Shown: positions 34,225-42,804 of the stretch, one piece after another
Position numbering within the stretch: the stretch's first letter is position 1
Layout: every line of letters starts with the position of its first letter
DNA from: Vibrio sonorensis
Lineage (GTDB): Bacteria > Pseudomonadota > Gammaproteobacteria > Enterobacterales > Vibrionaceae
Assembly: GCF_001854765.1 (NCBI RefSeq)
Contig: NZ_LJJE01000029.1
Coordinates: 1 to 42,804 of the forward strand
Direction of reading: 5' to 3'
Length of the DNA: 42,804 nt
Program-made: the position numbers and the translations under genes
Notes under the pieces: model-generated
Seen by the model: the letters and a program-made list of their open reading frames with translations, nothing else
The model's database searches: none
Told to the model about the DNA's origin: nothing

Positions 34225-34971
34225 TCATTTAGATTCGTGGGGGCGCGTGTATCTTTGTCTAATTTTAGTGAACTCGGGGCTCTTTTTTAGCTTGTCTAGT
34301 GCGACTTGCCAGCTATCGAGAAGCGTTTGCGGAGTATCTTTGGAAAACGCGATGTACAAGTCAACATCAAACAGTTTTATTCCTGAGTTCTTCACTGAGC
34401 TCATCGCTATATTCTGTTTAGACAAAAGATTCGGCACCGCAAACTCTCCTGCGACAAAAGCATCCACGCGTCCACCGATCAATAAGCGTACATTTTCAGA
34501 AGGGTTAGAGGTGAGCCATAAATTGGTAAAACCGTGGTTTTCCAAAAATGCGTGTTCGGGGTAACTGTCCGTTACAGCTATGTGATCCCATGTTTTTGCG
34601 TCACTAAATAGGCGGGTAGGTTGAGTCGAGGTACTGCGGTGGTAAAAGTAGACACCATCTGACAACAGTGGGCCGACCCAGCGAAATTTCGCTTCGCGCT
34701 CTTCAGTTCTTGCGACGGAAAACAAAACCATGTTGCTTTGGGTCTCTATACGCTTCATGGCCCTTGACCAAGGCAATACTTGAATCTCTTGTTCAAGCTC
34801 CAACTCTTTCATCACAAACTGAACCATTTCCACTGCGATACCAGTGAGTTGTTCATCTTTATTGATATAGCCAAATGGAGGGAAATCTTCAGTCATTACG
34901 GTGAGAGTAGCCAAAGTAGGGCTACTTAAAGTCAGAACCAGCGCAATGAGCAGTACTCTAAACTTTGCCAT
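34225..34971 (-). CDS. Periplasmic solute-binding protein (SBP_bac_3 type)
   Basis: 248 residues with a 21-residue signal peptide ending TLA. The fold is that of amino-acid-type binding proteins: LTVMTEDFPPFGYINKDEQLTGIAVEMVQFVMKEL (23-57), SRAMKRIETQSNMVLFSVARTEEREAKFRWVGPL (71-104) and the WQVALDKLKKSPEFTKIRQRY end. No transporter genes are adjacent, so it may belong to the group of orphan binding proteins that serve sensors or unlinked importers. Single gene on the minus strand. Confidence 0.88.
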   Translation of the reverse strand: MAKFRVLLIALVLTLSSPTLATLTVMTEDFPPFGYINKDEQLTGIAVEMVQFVMKELELEQEIQVLPWSRAMKRIETQSNMVLFSVARTEEREAKFRWVGPLLSDGVYFYHRSTSTQPTRLFSDAKTWDHIAVTDSYPEHAFLENHGFTNLWLTSNPSENVRLLIGGRVDAFVAGEFAVPNLLSKQNIAMSSVKNSGIKLFDVDLYIAFSKDTPQTLLDSWQVALDKLKKSPEFTKIRQRYTRPHESK

Positions 34972-35485
34972 AGTCGTTCCAGTTGCAAACGTATTTCGGT
35001 CATAGTTAAGCGTATATCGACCAATCTAGTTATGCCAACTTACCACTTAATTCGTCTCTTGATAGGAAGTGTTATAGAAAAACAGCTCGATCCGCGATCA
35101 ATGGGAAAGTGAGCCTACAGCAGGTCGCTGATTGATTTGGTGTTTAACGGATGTTTTGGTGTGCTACATGGGCATCTCTCTTAAAATATATATAAGCGAA
35201 TGACTAAACTTTAGTTGGTATTAAATAATGCCTTTGGTTTATTTATATTATTTTCACGCTCCAAAATAATATTTTAGATTATTGGGTATTTTATTTCTGA
35301 TCTAGTTTGTCCATAGAAATAGAGAAATAAAAACGTAATAAAATGCTAATAATTCCCATTTATAAGTGATGTTTTTCTTAAAATGAGATCTTGTTCACGC
35401 ACAACGCAACCGGTTGCGCTTTTGTGCGTAATCTCTTTTTGATAAAGTTATTTTAGTTTGATTATTAGTTCGACTGGAGTGAGTT
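34972..35485. other. AT-rich regulatory region upstream of the chb operon
   Basis: About 510 bases, strongly AT-rich from 35190 to 35390, a composition often bound by H-NS. Contains the LacI-type palindrome near its right end. No other feature recognised; promoter elements could not be assigned with confidence. Confidence 0.5.
35405..35418. promoter_or_regulatory. LacI-family operator upstream of chbB
   Basis: CGCAACCGGTTGCG is a perfect 14-bp palindrome with the central CG and GCAAnCGnTTGC form used by LacI/PurR-type regulators. It is 68 bases before chbB, and a LacI-type gene ends the operon. Confidence 0.8.
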
Positions 35486-35791
35486 ATGAAAAAGATTTTA
35501 CTATGTTGTAGCGCAGGTATGTCTACAAGCATGCTAGTGAAGAAAATGGAGCAAGCGGCGAAAGAGCAAGGTATTGAGTGCAAAATTGATGCATTGTCTG
35601 TGAGTTCTTTTGCTGGTGCCGCTAAAGACTACGATGTTTGTCTGCTAGGTCCGCAAGTGCGTTTCCAACTAGAAGAAATGAAAAAAGTCACCGACGAGAT
35701 CGGTATTAACATCGCAGCTATCCCACCTCAAACCTATGGAATGATGAAGGGCGACGAAGTACTTAAGCAAGCCCTGTCATTAATTAAATAA
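35486..35791 (+). CDS. chbB: PTS lactose/chitobiose family IIB component
   Basis: 101 residues. The N-terminal beta strand leads to LLCCSAGMSTSMLV, where C8 is the phosphorylated cysteine. LLGPQVRFQLEEMK near 53 and YGMMKGDEVLKQAL near 84 complete the IIB(Lac) pattern. It passes phosphate from IIA to the incoming disaccharide at IIC. First gene of the operon, with GGAGTGAG before the ATG. Confidence 0.92.
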   Translation: MKKILLCCSAGMSTSMLVKKMEQAAKEQGIECKIDALSVSSFAGAAKDYDVCLLGPQVRFQLEEMKKVTDEIGINIAAIPPQTYGMMKGDEVLKQALSLIK

Positions 35792-35884
35792 GTTTAATTT
35801 AAATACAAAAAATAATATCTAACTCTGCCAGTTTAATAACTGGTGGAGCGGGGTTTTGCATACTAAAAATAAAGGATTAACACC

Positions 35885-37215
35885 ATGAAATTATATGATG
35901 CAATAATTGCCGGCGTTGAAAAGCACGTCGCGCCATTGGCTGCTAAGGTAGGTAGTCAACGTCATGTACGTGCTATGCGTGACGGCTTTATTGTCGCCAT
36001 GCCATTCATCATCGTCGGTAGTTTCGTACTCATTCTGGCGTTCCCTCCATTTGATCAGGACACTACAAATGGATTCGCTCGCGCTTGGCTAGATTTAGCG
36101 GCAACACATTTTGACGTTATTATGATGCCTCACTTTATGTCGATGGCCTTGATGGGACTCTTTGTCTCTATGGGTGTGGCATACAGTCTTGCCAAGTCTT
36201 ACAACATGGATGGAATCACCTGTGCTGCATTAGCACTGATGACCTTCTTGTTGATTGCAGCTCCTGCAACAGACGGCAACTTATCTATGTCTTACTTAGG
36301 TGGTACAGGGGTATTCTCAGCAGTAATCTCTGGTTTCTTCTCGGTAGAGCTTTACCGTTTGATGAAGAAGTACAACATCACTATTAAGATGCCTGAGCAG
36401 GTACCGCCAGCGATTCAGCGTTCATTTGAGGTACTACTACCAGTAGTAGCAATTTTCTTAACGGTTTACCCTCTAAGTGTATGGCTGCAATCGGCGCACG
36501 GTATGCTCATTCCAGAAGCAATCCTAGAAGCGTTTAAACCTCTAGTAAGTGCATCTAACACACTACCTGCGATCATCGGCGCAATCCTTCTTTGTCAGCT
36601 ATTGTGGTTCGCTGGTATTCACGGTGGCGCGATTGTTGTTGGTCTAGTAACACCTATCTTCCTAACTAACGTAACGGCAAACATTGAAGCTTTATGGCAG
36701 GTGAGCCAGTAACGAACATCTTTACTCAAGCGTTCTGGGATTACTACATCATCATCGGTGGTTCAGGTGCAACATTAGGCTTAGTTGCTCTAATGGCGTT
36801 CAGCCGCTCTGCTCACCTTAAGAGCTTGGGTCGCATGAGTGCTATCCCTGGTTTCTTCCAGATTAACGAACCGGTTATCTTCGGTAGCCCAATCGTAATG
36901 AACCCAACACTATTCCTACCGTTCGTATTTGTTCCAGTGATTAACGCCATTGTTGCTTACATTGCCGTTCACTCTGGTTTCGTAGGAATGAGTATCGCAA
37001 CTCTACCGTGGACAACACCTGCACTTATCGGTGCGTCATGGGGTGCAGGCTGGACATTTATGCCAGTGGTTCTCGTGAGTTTGATCTTCGTAATGGACAT
37101 CATCCTTTACTACCCGTTCTTCAAAATGTACGAGCGTGAACTACTTGCTCAAGAAGAACCAAAAGAAGAGACAGAAGCGCAAGCAACAACAACGAGCGCT
37201 GGTGCAACTGCATAA
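35885..37215 (+). pseudogene. chbC: PTS lactose/chitobiose IIC permease, split by one frameshift
   Basis: Two abutting frames together give about 448 residues, close to ChbC length. The first (35885-36712) reads normally through RDGFIVAMPFIIVGSFVLILAFPPF, the substrate-binding region and LLWFAGIHGGAIVVGLVTPIFLTNVTANIEAL. The second begins MAGEPVTNIFTQAFWDYYIIIGGSGATLGLV and continues through FFQINEPVIFGSPIVMNPTLFLPF to the stop at 37215. At 36691-36697 GCTTTATGG lacks one A expected for ALMAGEP. As written the channel lacks its C-terminal third. The rest of the operon is intact, so a sequence error is plausible; a genuine break would block import. Confidence 0.88.
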
Positions 37216-37228
37216 ACAAGAAATACCT

Positions 37229-37251
37229 TTGGCCGCTAATTTGGCGGCCAA
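37229..37251 (+). other. GC-rich hairpin between chbC and chbA
   Basis: TTGGCCGC (37229-37236) / GCGGCCAA (37244-37251), perfect 8-bp stem with a 7-base loop. Placed within the operon without a clean T run, it could stabilise the upstream mRNA or attenuate transcription. Confidence 0.55.
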
Positions 37252-37275
37252 TTTATCTAAATTTTGGAGAGAAGT

Positions 37276-37584
37276 ATGGACCAAGAAATTACCGTTATGG
37301 AAATCATCTGCAACGCAGGTGAAGCAAGAAGCTTATGTTTTGAAGCATTGGCAAAGTCACGCAGTCAAGAGTTTGCAGAGGCAGAAGAAAAACTGGTTCA
37401 AGCAAAAGAGTGTTTAAACAAAGCTCACCTTATGCAAACGCAACTTATTGAAGCAGACCAAGGTGAAGGCAAAGTGCCAATGACACTGGTTATGGTTCAC
37501 GCACAAGATCATTTGATGACAACCATTCTTGCCCACGAATTGGCAACAGAAATGGTTGCATTGCACAAACAGATTGCCAACTAA
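37276..37584 (+). CDS. chbA: PTS lactose/chitobiose family IIA component
   Basis: 102 residues from ATG 37276, which has GGAGAG eight bases upstream; an in-frame TTG 12 bases earlier is less likely. All-helical IIA(Lac) protein; VHAQDHLMT near 74-82 holds the phosphorylated H75 and metal-binding D78. It accepts phosphate from HPr and passes it to IIB. Only 9 bases separate it from the glycosidase gene. Confidence 0.92.
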   Translation: MDQEITVMEIICNAGEARSLCFEALAKSRSQEFAEAEEKLVQAKECLNKAHLMQTQLIEADQGEGKVPMTLVMVHAQDHLMTTILAHELATEMVALHKQIAN

Positions 37585-37593
37585 GGAGTCGTT

Positions 37594-38907
37594 ATGCCCA
37601 GAGGTGCTTTGAAGCTTGCCATTATTGGTGGTGGCAGCAGCTATACCCCAGAACTTGTTGAAGGGGTTCTAAAACGTATTGAGCGCTTACCAGTTAAAGA
37701 AATGCATTTTGTCGATATCGAGCAGGGTGCTGAAAAACTGGAAATTATTAGCTCGCTCGCCAAGAGAATGGTAGAAAAAGTTGGTGCTGATATTGAAGTT
37801 AAAGCCAGCTTTGACCGTCGTGCCGCTATCGCAGGTGCCGACTTTGTTATGACCCAGTTCCGCGTTGGTGGTTTGAACGCACGTGCTAATGACGAGCGCA
37901 TCCCACTGAAATATGACGTGATTGGTCAAGAAACAACAGGCCCGGGTGGTTTTGCAAAAGCGCTAAGAACGATTCCTGTAATCTTGGATATCTGCCGCGA
38001 TATCGAAGAACTATCTCCAGATGCTTGGATGCTCAACTTTACCAACCCAGCTGGCCTTGTGTCAGAAGCGGTTGCTAAATACAGTAAAGTGAAAAGCATC
38101 GGCTTGTGTAACGTTCCAGTGTCAATGGAGATGATGATCTCTGAGATGATGGGTTGCGAGCCAAAAGATCTGCAATTGGAGTTTGCTGGTCTTAACCACT
38201 TAGTATGGGTTAAGAAAGCATGGCTAAATGGTGAAGACATCACTGAAGAAGTACTAGCGAAAGTTGGTGATGGTGCAAACTTCAGCATGAAGAACATTTT
38301 TGAAGAGCCTTGGGACCCAGATTTCCTAAGAGCACTGAACGCTATACCGTGTCCTTATCACCGTTACTTCTACCAAACAGACGCAATGTTAGCAGAAGAG
38401 AAAGAGAGTGCGGCAGACAAAGGTACACGTGCAGAACAAGTGATGAAAACAGAGCAATCTTTGTTTGAACTGTACAAAAATCCTGATTTGAATGAGAAGC
38501 CTAAAGAGCTAGAAGAGCGCGGTGGTGCTTACTACTCAGACGCATCGCTAAACTTGGTAGACGCTATCTACAACAACAAGAACAGTATCCATGTGGTCAA
38601 CGTTCTCAATAACGGTGCAATCAATACCCTGCCAGATGACGCAGTGATTGAATGTAGTGCTGTAATTGGTAGTTGGGGTGCAAAACCTCTAGCAGTAGGA
38701 GAGTTGTCTCCAAATATCACTGGTCTTTTGCATCAAGTAAAAGCGTATGAGCAGCTCACTATTGAGGCGGCAGTACATGGCGACTACGATAAGTCTCTGA
38801 TGGCGTTGGCTAACAACCCATTGGTGCCAGATATCGCACGTGCAAAAGCTATTCTAGATGATATCTTAGAGGTAAATGCACCGTATTTACCACAATTCTC
38901 ATCTTAA
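37594..38907 (+). CDS. chbF: GH4 family 6-phospho-beta-glucosidase
   Basis: 437 residues. Glycoside hydrolase family 4 enzymes use NAD+ and a divalent metal: the Rossmann loop GGGSSYTPEL is at 12-21, NFTNPAG at 148-154, and the metal ligands are C172 in GLCNVP and H202 in GLNHLVW. It should split the phosphorylated disaccharide delivered by the PTS. In E. coli the equivalent ChbF acts on chitobiose-6-phosphate and related sugars. Substrate here could be chitobiose, deacetylated chitobiose or cellobiose phosphate; chbG downstream favours N-acetylated sugars. Confidence 0.93.
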   Translation: MPRGALKLAIIGGGSSYTPELVEGVLKRIERLPVKEMHFVDIEQGAEKLEIISSLAKRMVEKVGADIEVKASFDRRAAIAGADFVMTQFRVGGLNARANDERIPLKYDVIGQETTGPGGFAKALRTIPVILDICRDIEELSPDAWMLNFTNPAGLVSEAVAKYSKVKSIGLCNVPVSMEMMISEMMGCEPKDLQLEFAGLNHLVWVKKAWLNGEDITEEVLAKVGDGANFSMKNIFEEPWDPDFLRALNAIPCPYHRYFYQTDAMLAEEKESAADKGTRAEQVMKTEQSLFELYKNPDLNEKPKELEERGGAYYSDASLNLVDAIYNNKNSIHVVNVLNNGAINTLPDDAVIECSAVIGSWGAKPLAVGELSPNITGLLHQVKAYEQLTIEAAVHGDYDKSLMALANNPLVPDIARAKAILDDILEVNAPYLPQFSS

Positions 38908-38946
38908 ACAATCGAAGAAATGTCAGGCAGTACAACTGAGGTATAC

Positions 38947-39705
38947 ATGAAAGTTATTTTTAATGCGGATGATTTTGGTCTCACTACCGGAGTGAATGAT
39001 GGCATAGTGGCATCGTTTAAACATGGTGTAGTCCGTTCTACCACTATGATGGTTGGTATGAGCGGAGAAGCTCATGCGGTAGAGTGTGCGAAAGAGAATC
39101 CAGGGTTGAAAATAGGTGTACACCTGCGGTTTACTGCCGGTGCTCCTTTGACATCTCACTCGTGTTTAAAGGGCGAAGACGGGCAATTTTTTGCTCAAAA
39201 AGACTTCTGGCCTTTCAGAGGTTTTACGCCAGAGGCAATCTATGACGAAGCGGTAGCGCAAATTGAGCATTTCCTCTCTTTAGGCCTACCCTTAAGCCAT
39301 CTTGACAGTCACCATCATGCACATACTCATGAACAACTGTTACCTGTAATAAAACGCGTCGCGCAACAATATAATGTTCCCTTACGTGGTGTGGGTATCC
39401 CGGATATGATTTATCCGCCACATTACTATGCGTTTACCGACCAGTTTTATGATGAGCAAGTAACATTGAGTAAACTGATGAATCATCTTTTAGAGCTAAA
39501 AGAGAATCATCAGTGCGTTGAGGTGATGTGTCATCCTGCATATGTGGACGATGAATTGCGTGCTATCAGTGGTTATTGTTATCAGAGGGAAACTGAACTT
39601 TCTGTGCTGGCCAACCCAAACCTAGTCCGTCAGCTTGAAGAGCATGCAATACACGTCACGGATTACTCTGAGTTAGTTTCGCCCAAATTTAATACCTGTG
39701 TATGA
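38947..39705 (+). CDS. chbG: Chitooligosaccharide (chitobiose-phosphate) deacetylase
   Basis: 252 residues from ATG 38947, chosen because GAGG stands six bases before it and the protein then begins MKVIFNADDFG as the family does; an ATG at 38920 would add nine residues. Metal ligands are D9 of the DD pair, H59 in IGVHL and the histidine of the SHHHAH cluster (122 on). CHPAYVDDELR near 196 completes the family pattern. In E. coli, ChbG removes one acetyl group so that the hydrolase and regulator can handle the sugar. Last structural gene of the operon. Confidence 0.92.
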   Translation: MKVIFNADDFGLTTGVNDGIVASFKHGVVRSTTMMVGMSGEAHAVECAKENPGLKIGVHLRFTAGAPLTSHSCLKGEDGQFFAQKDFWPFRGFTPEAIYDEAVAQIEHFLSLGLPLSHLDSHHHAHTHEQLLPVIKRVAQQYNVPLRGVGIPDMIYPPHYYAFTDQFYDEQVTLSKLMNHLLELKENHQCVEVMCHPAYVDDELRAISGYCYQRETELSVLANPNLVRQLEEHAIHVTDYSELVSPKFNTCV

Positions 39706-39710
39706 TGTTA

Positions 39711-39762
39711 GCCGTCAGTGCCAACCCCCCATTCACCTTAATGGTTACTGACGGTTATTTTT
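39711..39762 (+). terminator. Terminator after chbG
   Basis: CCGTCAGT (39712-39719) / ACTGACGG (39747-39754) with an inner AACC/GGTT extension and TTATTTTTAT after it. It may let the LacI gene be transcribed separately. Confidence 0.65.
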
Positions 39763-39786
39763 ATAGGCAAACAGCAAAAGTAAACT

Positions 39787-40788
39787 ATGGCCAGAATCAA
39801 AGATGTCGCCGCTTTAGCGGGAGTAAACCGTTCGACTGTATCCAGAATCATTAATGGTGAAGGTAAGTTTCGCGAAGAAACAAAAAGAAAAGTCGAGCAA
39901 GCAATGGCTGAGTTAAACTACAGACCTAGTGCAATAGCTCGATCTTTAGCAACTTCATCAACCAATATGGTGGGGTTAATGGTTACCTACTATACCGGTG
40001 GCTTCTTCGGTGAAATGATGGAGCAGGTACAGGCGGAACTAGATTTACACAAGCAGTTTTTGATCACCGCGCAAGGACATAGAAGTAAAGAAGGTGAAAA
40101 AGAAGCCATTGAGCGCTTTAGCGATCTCAGATGTGATGGCTATGTACTCCACTCTCGCTACCTCAGTGACGAAGACCTAATAGAGCTCGCTAAACTACCC
40201 ACCCCATTTGTTTTGCTAGACCGCCACGTAGAAGGTTTAGAAGACCGCTGTATTACCTTCAATCATCGTCAAGCAAGTACCATGATGGTGAACCACCTCA
40301 TAGAGCAAGGCCACAAGAAAATTGCTTGTATCTCTGGCCCTTCTCATAGACATAACAGTTTACAGCGAAGACTTGGTTACTTTGATGCCATGTTTAATCA
40401 TGGACTCACTGTCGATGAATCATGGTGTGAAGAAGGGGACTATGGCTACCAAAGCGGTTTTAAAGCCATGGAAGCACTATTAGAAAGGCATCCGGACCTT
40501 ACCGCCGTATTCTCCTGTAGTGAAGAGATGACGGTTGGTGCCGTACACCATCTTCATGAACATAACTATCAAGTTCCCGAACAAGTGTCAGTGGTCAGCT
40601 TTGACAGCGTTGACCAATGTGCGAGCTTATATCCTATGGTATCCGCCGTGCACTTCCCAATCAGTGAAATGGCAAAAGCAGCCGTTCAAGTGTTAGGTCA
40701 TTTGGTTGATGAAACGTCTGGTGAAGTGAAGCGTCAGTTTGAGGGACAGCTCATATTGCGCAAAGCCGACGCTCCAATTAATCAATAA
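39787..40788 (+). CDS. LacI family transcriptional regulator of the chb operon
   Basis: 333 residues. The N-terminal helix-turn-helix IKDVAALAGVNRSTVSRIINGEG (4-26) and hinge RPSAIARSLATS lead to a periplasmic-binding-like sensor domain. In E. coli the regulator of chb is an AraC-type protein; here a LacI type takes that place, as I recall for V. cholerae. The palindrome at 35405-35418 is its probable operator. The effector is probably the disaccharide or its phosphate. Confidence 0.92.
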   Translation: MARIKDVAALAGVNRSTVSRIINGEGKFREETKRKVEQAMAELNYRPSAIARSLATSSTNMVGLMVTYYTGGFFGEMMEQVQAELDLHKQFLITAQGHRSKEGEKEAIERFSDLRCDGYVLHSRYLSDEDLIELAKLPTPFVLLDRHVEGLEDRCITFNHRQASTMMVNHLIEQGHKKIACISGPSHRHNSLQRRLGYFDAMFNHGLTVDESWCEEGDYGYQSGFKAMEALLERHPDLTAVFSCSEEMTVGAVHHLHEHNYQVPEQVSVVSFDSVDQCASLYPMVSAVHFPISEMAKAAVQVLGHLVDETSGEVKRQFEGQLILRKADAPINQ

Positions 40789-40857
40789 ATCACCGCAAAT
40801 TTTTGAATTAACGCCAGTTTTGTCTATCTTTTTATATATATTATAAGGAGATAGGCC

Positions 40858-41265
40858 ATGTTCAAACTCACCCCTTACCTATTCTTTGCCGGTCGTTGTG
40901 AAGAAGCATTAAATTTTTACCGCGATTGCTTTGGTGGCGTCGTAGTGAGCAAGCAATATTTTAGAGATGCGCCGCAAGAAATTGAAGGTGCCGATCCAAA
41001 CTGGATTATGCACGCCGAGTTTGAAGCATTTGGTCTGAAAATAATGATGTCAGATGGCATGGTTGGCAAAGAACGATCAGGTAATAATGTAGCCCTGTCT
41101 TTAGTTGTGGATGATCTAGATTTACAAGCGCGAATTTTCGATCAGTTATCGATGGGCGGACATGTCATGATGCCGCTAGACGACTCCTTTTGGGGAGCGC
41201 GGTTCGGTAAAGTAGAGGACCAGTTCGGCATACGGTGGATGCTCCATTGTGACTTTGTAAAGTAA
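40858..41265 (+). CDS. VOC family protein, PhnB/glyoxalase-like
   Basis: 135 residues with two beta-alpha-beta-beta-beta modules. KLTPYLFFAGRCEEALNFYRDCFGG (3-27), MHAEFEAFGLKIMMSDG near 51-67 and PLDDSFWGARFGKVEDQFGIRWML near 105-128 are the PhnB-like (3-demethylubiquinone methyltransferase-like) pattern. These proteins are small, usually metal-binding, of unknown substrate. AAGGAGATAGG precedes the ATG. Monocistronic as far as seen. Confidence 0.9.
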   Translation: MFKLTPYLFFAGRCEEALNFYRDCFGGVVVSKQYFRDAPQEIEGADPNWIMHAEFEAFGLKIMMSDGMVGKERSGNNVALSLVVDDLDLQARIFDQLSMGGHVMMPLDDSFWGARFGKVEDQFGIRWMLHCDFVK

Positions 41266-41413
41266 AACTTTGAGCTAGGTAAAAACTTAGCATCTAAATG
41301 CTTCACATTATCAGCCCTGATTGATTTATCATTGACAATCGTTTGGATGAATTCAAACATGAGTTCATCTAAACTTATTTAGTACAAAGTAAATCGAGAG
41401 TTGTAGACAACCA

Positions 41414-42667
41414 GTGGCTAGTATCAAGATTACTGTCGATAGATTGCAACCTGGCCTGCATGTACGCTTGCCAGTCAAGTGGAATGATCACCCATTCCTA
41501 TTCAACAGTTTTAAAATAAAAAGTGAAGAACAGATCAGGATGATTCGTCATCTTGGGATTAAACACGTCTATATAAACCTAAATCAGAGTGACACCAAGC
41601 CACTCCCACCCTCAGAGGTGAAAGAAGAAGAGCAAGTATCCGCGGAGCAGATAGACAAAGAAACAGAAAAGCTGTGGAAAGAGAAACAAGATAGGATAGA
41701 AAAACTCAGTTCGTATCGACGTCGTGTTGTCAGCTGCGAAAAAGAGTTTGAACGTTCGTTAGCTAGGATGCGAGCTGTCATGAATAAGATTCGCAACCGT
41801 CCAGAGCAAGCGGTTGATGAGGCGACTCAGCTTGTTAATGATATCGTTGACAAACTATTAAGTGACGACAATGTCACATTGCATATCATGAACGGTAAGA
41901 GTGAGTTTGAAGATATCTATTTTCACTCTTTGAACGTGTCTGTTATCGCAATGATGATAGCTAAAGCGAAGAACATGTCTCCTCAAGAGATAAAAGACAT
42001 CGCATTTGCATCACTGTTTCACGATATGGGGAAAGTAAAAGTCCCTACAGCCATAGTGCGCAAACAGACGCCGCTTACCGAGCCAGAAAAGAACTACCTA
42101 AAATTACACACCAAATACGGAATCGAGCTAGCTAGTAATATGGACAGCTTTCCGGAAAGTGCTAAGACGGTGATTGCGCAGCACCATGAGTTGAACGATG
42201 GGTCAGGGTATCCCGAGGGACTAAAAGAAGACCAAATCGATCCACTGACTCAAGTGGTCGCCGTTGCGAACGCTTATGATAACTTGTGTCACCCAGCAAA
42301 TCCTGCTGATGCCAAAATACCTTATGTAGCACTTTCTCACTTGTACAAGAACCGCAAACACCACTATAACAATGAGAACTTGAGCATCTTAATTAAGTTC
42401 ATGGGCGTTTATCCCCCTGGAACAGTGGTACAGCTTTCCAATGAAATGGTAGGGCTGGTTATTTCCGTTAATGGCAAAAACATACTTTGCCCAAACGTTC
42501 TTATTTACGATCCATCAGTACCACGTACTCAAGCGCCGATCATTGACCTTGCAGAAAAAGAGATAAAAATCGTGAACGCGATTTTACCAACTAAGTTGCC
42601 AGATAAAGTAAGAGAATATCTAAATCCAAGATCGAGAATATCTTATTTCTTCGATACAGATGACTAG
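41414..42667 (+). CDS. HD-GYP cyclic di-GMP phosphodiesterase with DUF3391
   Basis: 417 residues from a GTG start. An N-terminal DUF3391 domain (IKITVDRLQPGLHVRLP to about 60) and a charged, probably helical linker (65-125) precede the HD-GYP domain. Its residues are complete: H171, the HD pair H203-D204 with K207, H232, HH at 257-258 and DGSGYP at 262-267. It should hydrolyse c-di-GMP to GMP. The GTG lacks a strong ribosome site. It ends with a terminator, and with the cyclase at 31413 gives the window both sides of c-di-GMP metabolism. Confidence 0.95.
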   Translation: MASIKITVDRLQPGLHVRLPVKWNDHPFLFNSFKIKSEEQIRMIRHLGIKHVYINLNQSDTKPLPPSEVKEEEQVSAEQIDKETEKLWKEKQDRIEKLSSYRRRVVSCEKEFERSLARMRAVMNKIRNRPEQAVDEATQLVNDIVDKLLSDDNVTLHIMNGKSEFEDIYFHSLNVSVIAMMIAKAKNMSPQEIKDIAFASLFHDMGKVKVPTAIVRKQTPLTEPEKNYLKLHTKYGIELASNMDSFPESAKTVIAQHHELNDGSGYPEGLKEDQIDPLTQVVAVANAYDNLCHPANPADAKIPYVALSHLYKNRKHHYNNENLSILIKFMGVYPPGTVVQLSNEMVGLVISVNGKNILCPNVLIYDPSVPRTQAPIIDLAEKEIKIVNAILPTKLPDKVREYLNPRSRISYFFDTDD

Positions 42668-42732
42668 TTATCCACAGAGGCCTGTGTGTATTTTCTGTAA
42701 AACATGCGAGTAAAGTGAGGGTAAATAAAGGT

Positions 42733-42763
42733 CTGAGTGATTAGTAATCATTCAGGCTTTTTT
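42733..42763 (+). terminator. Terminator after the HD-GYP gene
   Basis: Ten-base stem CTGAGTGATT / AATCATTCAG (one G-U pair) with a three-base loop, followed by GCTTTTTTTT. Confidence 0.88.
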
Positions 42764-42804
42764 TTGCGAAAAACATCATTATTTTGCTTGCTAAGTTTAT
42801 CTGA

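Noticed and set aside
35439..35467. TTGATA / TTATTA promoter for chbB
   Set aside because: Spacing is right, but transcription would start inside or just before the ribosome site, leaving almost no leader.

Overview
The window looks like chromosomal DNA of a Vibrio (Vibrionaceae). The evidence is a 172-residue LuxS that closely resembles the Vibrio harveyi type, a Na+-pumping oxaloacetate decarboxylase subunit OadB, a chitobiose-type PTS operon with a LacI regulator in the order I recall for V. cholerae, a gshA with a TTG start, and many signalling proteins (MASE1-GGDEF, HD-GYP, chemotaxis receptor). I see no phage, transposase, integrase or CRISPR array.

Layout. 1-5720: end of oadA, oadB, a zinc-independent MDR oxidoreductase, a YqaA/DedA-like membrane protein, and a large M16 lipoprotein protease. 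5824-8551: gshA and luxS, then a convergent RDD membrane protein. 8667-9395: a tRNA-Leu(CAA) gene followed by an unusual compound tandem repeat. Each 241-bp unit carries two copies of the tRNA 3' tail and two terminator-like hairpins. 9537-13885: small hypothetical proteins, a 46-residue small protein, a lipid-anchored YdjC/ChbG-type deacetylase, and a MarR regulator with two operator-like palindromes. 13199-17080: two divergent, apparently paralogous proteins of unknown function, then an SDR, a VTT-like membrane protein and an AraC regulator. 17144-19914: an iron/siderophore/cobalamin-type ABC importer on the minus strand. 20408-25437: cysPTWA on the minus strand, divergent from a cysM broken by two single-base deletions. 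25487-29922: a YeiB/DUF418 protein, a chemotaxis receptor and a VC0807-like membrane protein. 30199-32897: a cytoplasmic beta-propeller gene overlapping a MASE1-GGDEF diguanylate cyclase by one base. 32934-34971: TetR plus membrane protein with two operator repeats, and a periplasmic binding protein. 35486-40788: chbB, chbC (one frameshift), chbA, a GH4 6-phospho-glycosidase, chbG and a LacI regulator, with a LacI-type palindrome upstream. 40858-42667: a VOC protein and an HD-GYP phosphodiesterase.

How the genes fit together. The cys block imports sulfate/thiosulfate, but its cysteine synthase B partner is disrupted here. The chb block imports a beta-linked disaccharide (chitobiose, its deacetylated forms, or cellobiose), deacetylates and cleaves it, but its IIC channel is split by a frameshift. 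All three frameshifts are single-base losses, so decay and sequencing error both need testing. The GGDEF and HD-GYP genes respectively make and degrade c-di-GMP. All functional calls come from reading motifs and remembered families; no database search was run.
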